Assembly: GCA_900553255.1 (NCBI GenBank) | Contig: USCI01000037.1 | Location: 1 to 23,341, forward strand | Direction of reading: 5' to 3' | Length of the DNA stretch: 23,341 nucleotides | Source: an uncultured Oscillospiraceae bacterium | GTDB lineage: Bacteria; Bacillota; Clostridia; Oscillospirales; Acutalibacteraceae | Shown here: positions 20,208 through 23,341 of the stretch, in pieces | Numbering within the stretch: position 1 is the first letter of the stretch | Layout of the letters: every line of letters starts with the position of its first letter | Translations under genes and position numbers: made by a program | Notes under the pieces: model-generated | The model's database searches: none | The model's input: only the letters and a program-made list of their open reading frames with translations | What the model was told of the DNA's origin: nothing

Positions 20208-20810
20208 ATGCCGATCGTAGAACAATTTGAATGGGCAGATTTCTGGTGGGACAATGCCGACCGCGACGGAGCGCGGGTGCTGCTGATCGGGGATTCGATT
20301 ACCCGCGGTTACTGGCCGGCGGTGAGCGCCGCACTGCAGGGGGTCTGTTTTGTGGACCGGCTGGCCACCTCCAAGGGGCCGGATCACCCCGCATACCGGT
20401 ATGAGCTGGACTATTTTCTTCAGCAGACCGGCCTGGCCTATGCAGCGATCCACTTCAACAACGGCCTGCATGCCGCGCACCTGTCCGCCGCAGACTACGG
20501 CCGCTGTCTGGAAGCGGCTGTCACCCACCTGCTGGAGGCGGCGGGTAACGCAAAAGTGATGCTGGCGACCTCCACTCCGGTAACTGTCCCCAGCCGGGCT
20601 ACGCAGTACGCGGCTTTCAACGAACAGGTAAAGCAGCGCAACGCCGAGGTGCTCCGCTTGGCGCAGCGCTATCACCTGCCGGTCGACGACCTGTACGCTG
20701 CTGCAGAAAACCGGCCGGAACTCCGACTCGGGGACGGCTATCATTATACTGAAGACGGCTACCGGCTGCTCGGCGGCGTGGTGGCCGAAAAGCTGCGCTG
20801 CCTCCTTTAA
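20208..20810 (+). CDS. SGNH/GDSL hydrolase family protein
   Basis: A 200-residue esterase of the SGNH fold. Block I is LLIGDSITRGY (Ser at about 29), the Asn-containing block is HFNNGLH (about 85-91), and the C-terminal DGYHYTEDGY supplies the Asp/His pair. No signal peptide or extra domain, so probably cytoplasmic. The start at 20208 follows AAAGGAG by 8 nt; a GTG at 20178 has no such site. It lies 52 bp after hisF on the same strand and may be co-transcribed, although no link to histidine synthesis is evident. It differs from the two-domain SGNH protein at 4074. Substrate unknown. Confidence 0.87.
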   Translation: MPIVEQFEWADFWWDNADRDGARVLLIGDSITRGYWPAVSAALQGVCFVDRLATSKGPDHPAYRYELDYFLQQTGLAYAAIHFNNGLHAAHLSAADYGRCLEAAVTHLLEAAGNAKVMLATSTPVTVPSRATQYAAFNEQVKQRNAEVLRLAQRYHLPVDDLYAAAENRPELRLGDGYHYTEDGYRLLGGVVAEKLRCLL

Positions 20811-20843
20811 CGGGAAACGGCACGGCCTGTAAATCGCCTACAC

Positions 20844-20879
20844 CGCCGGCACGCGGATATCCGCATGCCGGCGCTTTTT
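20844..20879 (+). terminator. Terminator of the hisHF-SGNH transcript
   Basis: CGCCGGCA (20844-20851) pairs with TGCCGGCG (20866-20873). An inner GCGGATATCCGC extends the stem, and TTTTT (20875-20879) follows. From here to the guaA promoter at 21041 (about 160 bp) I see no gene. Confidence 0.85.
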
Positions 20880-21040
20880 GGGGAGTACCGCATAAAAGAG
20901 GTCGATTCACACGGCGAAAAGTACGGCAACATGCCCCCCGAACCGGATTTGCAGCTCATCCACCTGCGGGTCTGCTGCCTATCGTTTGCCGCCCTGCCCC
21001 TATATCCTCCCGTTTTTCCGGGCGGCGGGTCAAGAAAAAC

Positions 21041-21069
21041 TTGAAAAAAGCCGGAAAATCGGGTATTCT
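21041..21069 (+). promoter_or_regulatory. guaA promoter
   Basis: TTGAAA (21041-21046), 17-nt spacer and TATTCT (21064-21069), 38 bp before the start codon. No purine riboswitch is visible. Confidence 0.65.
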
Positions 21070-21107
21070 TTCGGTAGAGGTTTTGTCAGGAAAGGAATGG
21101 AATAAGG

Positions 21108-22406
21108 ATGAAACAGGACATGCTGGTGGTATTGGATCTCGGCAGCACCCGCAACACCGACGTGGCGCGCGCCATCCGCGCGCTGGGGGTGTACAGCGAA
21201 ATCTGCAATTACGACGTCACGGCGCAGGAGCTGCTGTCGATGCCGAACGTGCGGGGAATCGTGGCCAATGGCGGCCCCAACGACACGGTGGATGGGGTGA
21301 AAATCACCCTGAGCGACGAGGTGAAAAAGAGCGGTCTGCCGCTGTATACCTTTGATTACGCGGGGGACGGCGCCCTCAACCCGATGCCGGAGGACGATGC
21401 CGGTATCCAGGCGGCGCTCAAGAGCTTTGTGTTCGACACCTGCAAGGCCGAACCGAACTGGAACATGGAAAACTTCATCGCCGACCAGGTGGAACTCATC
21501 CGCCGGCAGGTGGGCGGCAAAAAGGTGCTGCTGGCGCTGTCCGGCGGCGTGGACAGCTCTGTGGTGGCGGCGCTGCTGCTCAAGGCCATCGGCAACCAGC
21601 TGACCTGCGTACATGTCAATCACGGCCTGCTGCGCAAGGGCGAGCCGGAGCAGGTGATACAGGTGTTCCGCGACAATCTCGGCGCCAATCTCGTCTATGT
21701 GGACGCGGTGGACCGCTTCCTTGACAAGCTCGCCGGCGTGGCCGACCCCGAGCAGAAGCGCAAAATCATCGGTGCGGAGTTTATCCGCGTATTTGAGGAG
21801 GAGGCCCGCAAGCTCGAGGGGATTGAATTCCTCGCACAGGGCACCATCTATCCCGATATCGTGGAAAGCGGCACCAAGACCGCCAAAATGGTGAAATCCC
21901 ACCACAACGTCGGCGGCCTGCCGGAGGATCTGCAGTTCCAGCTGGTCGAGCCGCTGAAAATGCTGTTCAAGGACGAGGTGCGCGCCTGCGGCTGTGCGCT
22001 CGGCCTGCCGGACAGCATGGTCTATCGTCAGCCGTTCCCCGGCCCGGGTCTCGGCGTGCGCTGCCTCGGCGCCATCACCCGCGACCGCCTGGAGGCGGTA
22101 CGCGAATCGGATGCTATTCTGCGCGAGGAGTTTGCAAAGGAAGGCCTGAACAAGAAGGTTTGGCAGTATTTCACCATCGTGCCGGACTTCAAATCGGTCG
22201 GCGTACGGGACAATGCCCGCTGCTTTGACTGGCCGGTGATCCTACGGGCAGTCAACACCGTAGATGCGATGACCGCCACGGTGGAGCCGATTGCCTGGCC
22301 GGTGCTGTTCCGCATCACCGACCGCATTCTGAAGGAAGTCAAGGGCGTCAACCGCGTGTGCTACGACGTGTCGCCGAAGCCCACTGCGACGATTGAGTGG
22401 GAATGA
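21108..22406 (+). CDS. guaA: GMP synthase with degenerate glutaminase domain
   Basis: A 432-residue protein that aminates XMP to GMP; canonical GuaA is about 510. The ATP-pyrophosphatase domain is complete: LALSGGVDSSV P-loop (about 142-152), GTIYPDIVESG, SHHNVGGLP, and a C-terminal dimerisation domain ending KPTATIEWE. The N-terminal class I glutaminase (about 1-115) is collapsed. It retains the start LVVLDLG, the GVYSEI strand and NGGPN, but where GICYG with the nucleophile Cys should be it reads TFDYAG. About 90 residues with the catalytic His/Glu are missing before NWNMENFI. It should depend on free ammonia or on a separate glutaminase. AGGAAAGG precedes the ATG. The stop codon lies inside a palindromic repeat. 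Confidence 0.92.
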   Translation: MKQDMLVVLDLGSTRNTDVARAIRALGVYSEICNYDVTAQELLSMPNVRGIVANGGPNDTVDGVKITLSDEVKKSGLPLYTFDYAGDGALNPMPEDDAGIQAALKSFVFDTCKAEPNWNMENFIADQVELIRRQVGGKKVLLALSGGVDSSVVAALLLKAIGNQLTCVHVNHGLLRKGEPEQVIQVFRDNLGANLVYVDAVDRFLDKLAGVADPEQKRKIIGAEFIRVFEEEARKLEGIEFLAQGTIYPDIVESGTKTAKMVKSHHNVGGLPEDLQFQLVEPLKMLFKDEVRACGCALGLPDSMVYRQPFPGPGLGVRCLGAITRDRLEAVRESDAILREEFAKEGLNKKVWQYFTIVPDFKSVGVRDNARCFDWPVILRAVNTVDAMTATVEPIAWPVLFRITDRILKEVKGVNRVCYDVSPKPTATIEWE

Positions 22407-22438
22407 GGAACCGCGCGGCGGTTCCTCTGGAAGAAGCG
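22405..22438 (+). repeat. 34-bp palindrome-containing direct repeat, copy 1
   Basis: Contains a 10-bp perfect stem (22405-22414 with 22418-22427) overlapping the guaA stop codon, then TGGAAGAAGCG. The GGAAGAAGCG part (22429-22438) also pairs with CGCTTCTTCC (22479-22488), enclosing two smaller hairpins, with TTTT at 22491. The whole may end the guaA message. Confidence 0.85.
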
Positions 22439-22520
22439 TTGTCGGGACAAAGTCCCTCCTGCCGCTGACGCGGCAACTCGCTTCTTCCGGTTTTGCGCGG
22501 TTTGTCACGTAAGGTGCTGC

Positions 22521-22554
22521 GAGGAACCGCGCGGCGGTTCCTCTGGAAGAAGCG
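22521..22554 (+). repeat. 34-bp palindrome-containing direct repeat, copy 2
   Basis: Identical to 22405-22438, starting 116 bp downstream. Confidence 0.85.
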
Positions 22555-22587
22555 CTGCGGTATACCAACCCCATTTTGCTCTGCTAT

Positions 22588-22725
22588 TCACTGACCGGAT
22601 TGCAGCAGCCTGAACCGGCCGGAGACTTTCTCCGGCCGGTTATTTCTGTCCCGCGGGGGCCTGTGCATCGCTCTGGCCACGCGGACCCGTGGTCCGGCAA
22701 TGCTGCGTGCTTTTTGTCCATACAT
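22588..22725 (-). CDS. Possible small Arg-rich ORF (doubtful)
   Basis: A 45-codon frame starting MYGQKARS has a strong ribosome binding site (AAGGAGGG about 7 nt upstream) and an inverted repeat (22745-22783) just before it. Against it: the product is unlike any family I know, is very Arg-rich, and reads through a terminator-like hairpin. It may be a remnant 5' end of a lost gene. Confidence 0.25.
   Translation of the reverse strand: MYGQKARSIAGPRVRVARAMHRPPRDRNNRPEKVSGRFRLLQSGQ
22613..22645 (+). terminator. Hairpin terminator downstream of guaA
   Basis: AACCGGCCGGAG (22613-22624) pairs perfectly with CTCCGGCCGGTT (22630-22641) around a 5-nt loop, followed by ATTT. Confidence 0.6.
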
Positions 22726-22744
22726 AGCACTCCCTCCTTTTCCA

Positions 22745-22783
22745 CTATAGACCCGAAAGCACACCCAAACGAAGCGTCTATAG
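22745..22783. repeat. Hairpin-forming motif, copy 1
   Basis: CTATAGAC (22745-22752) and GTCTATAG (22776-22783) are perfect inverted arms. The inner 14-mer GACCCGAAAGCACA (22750-22763) recurs at 23316-23329. Confidence 0.75.
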
Positions 22784-22815
22784 CATAGGTTTTATCTACC
22801 ATTATTTCTTCCTGC

Positions 22816-22844
22816 TGTACAAAAACGGCGTCTACGTGTACAAT
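22816..22844 (+). promoter_or_regulatory. Promoter of the DUF6054 gene with TGTACA pair
   Basis: TGTACA (22816-22821), 17-nt spacer and TACAAT (22839-22844), 33 bp before the start. The palindrome TGTACA occurs twice (22816 and 22837), overlapping both boxes, and could be an operator. Confidence 0.6.
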
Positions 22845-22876
22845 AAAAGTGAAAACACACAGAGGAGGGACAGCGT

Positions 22877-23227
22877 ATGGCGAAGTACACAGCGCAAATC
22901 CACGGCAATCTTGAGCACTTCATGGACTATCTGGAGGGGGAAATCCTCGGCAGCAGCCATTCCGCAACCCTGGAGGATCGGCAGACGATGCAGCTGGGCG
23001 ACGTGAAGTGCATGGTGCAGGTCTACGAGCGGTACAGCTATTTCGGTGGCAACCGAGTGAGCCTCAACGTGACGGCGTTCGGGCCCGCCGGCGGTGACAG
23101 CTTCGCCGTTACCGCGATCACGGCCGGCGGCAGCCAGGCGGTGTTTTTCAAAATCAACACCGTCGGCGAGGAAAATTTTCTCGACAAATTTGTCGATGCC
23201 GTAAACGCCTATTCGGCGCATGACTGA
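22877..23227 (+). CDS. DUF6054 family protein
   Basis: A 116-residue soluble protein recognised as DUF6054 by its pattern: an early helix GNLEHFMDYLEGEILGSS, the strand-rich core VYERYSYFGGNRVSLNVT (about 49-66), then ITAGGSQAVFFKINTVGEENFLDKF (about 81-105). The family is frequent in Clostridia and its function is unknown. GAGGAGGGA sits about 6 nt before the ATG. It stands alone, with a promoter at 22816 and a copy of the GACCCGAAAGCACA motif on each side. Confidence 0.9.
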   Translation: MAKYTAQIHGNLEHFMDYLEGEILGSSHSATLEDRQTMQLGDVKCMVQVYERYSYFGGNRVSLNVTAFGPAGGDSFAVTAITAGGSQAVFFKINTVGEENFLDKFVDAVNAYSAHD

Positions 23228-23311
23228 CCGAAAACCGGGCAATCTATGAGGAAAGCCGGGTTTCTCGGCTTTATGCTCAAATTCTCGGCACTGTAAAGAA
23301 AAAATGAAGAA

Positions 23312-23341
23312 ATAGGACCCGAAAGCACAAAAAGGGTCTAA
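23312..23341. repeat. Hairpin-forming motif, copy 2 (window end)
   Basis: Shares GACCCGAAAGCACA (23316-23329) with copy 1. GACCC pairs with GGGTC around the A-rich loop. It runs to the window end and may continue. It lies about 90 bp after the DUF6054 stop and could double as its terminator. Confidence 0.6.

Noticed and set aside
20880..21040. Purine riboswitch before guaA
   Set aside because: No conserved purine-aptamer core or anti-terminator is visible between the previous terminator and the guaA promoter.

Overview
The window looks like the chromosome of a moderately GC-rich member of the Clostridia, most likely an Oscillospiraceae/Ruminococcaceae gut bacterium. This is inferred from the strong AGGAGG-type ribosome binding sites, sigma-A promoters, the DUF6054, DUF4177 and cysteine-rich small proteins, and a Gram-positive sortase-type C-terminus. 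No ribosomal RNA or CRISPR array is present.

Layout. At 97-1809 (minus) lies a phosphate uptake operon, a PiT-family permease and its DUF47/PhoU-like partner. Its leader carries 11-bp-periodic Pho-box-like repeats and a two-hairpin attenuator. At 2054-5057 are an alpha/beta hydrolase, an unrecognised protein, a 44-residue Gly/Cys-rich membrane microprotein and an SGNH esterase. At 5148-12494 (minus) is a phosphonate catabolism cluster, read in the order deoR-type regulator, then phnW-phnX-phnD-phnE-phnG-phnH. phnW, phnX and phnG are intact, but the cluster contains three abrupt junctions. phnD runs out of frame into a 5'-truncated phnE, with phnC missing. phnH runs in frame into an internal slice of phnJ, with phnI missing. 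That slice runs in frame into a surface-anchored right-handed beta-helix protein, with the rest of phnJ and phnKLM missing. The result is one 886-codon chimeric frame. It is either a decayed locus or an assembly chimera.

At 12934-16268 are a small membrane protein and a plus-strand run of a flavodoxin-domain protein, two polytopic membrane proteins and a DUF4177 protein. At 16299-18585 is a mobile-DNA zone: an internally deleted IS3-family remnant abuts a 153-bp direct repeat containing the 3' part of tRNA-Arg(ACG), followed by an AT-rich 1.5-kb islet (two zinc-ribbon membrane proteins divergent from a small HTH regulator), then the second repeat copy ending in the intact tRNA-Arg. This is the topology of an element integrated at a tRNA 3' end, but no integrase is present.

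At 18765-20810 are hisH and hisF (overlapping by 55 bp) and an SGNH hydrolase. At 21108-22406 is a GMP synthase whose glutaminase domain is collapsed and lacks the catalytic Cys/His/Glu. The end of the window holds structured repeats and a DUF6054 gene flanked by two copies of a short hairpin-forming motif.

The left third has a phosphorus-acquisition theme (Pit plus phosphonates). As drawn, C-P lyase and the PhnCDE importer cannot be functional, because essential parts are absent. The PhnW/PhnX 2-aminoethylphosphonate branch is intact but would need another importer.
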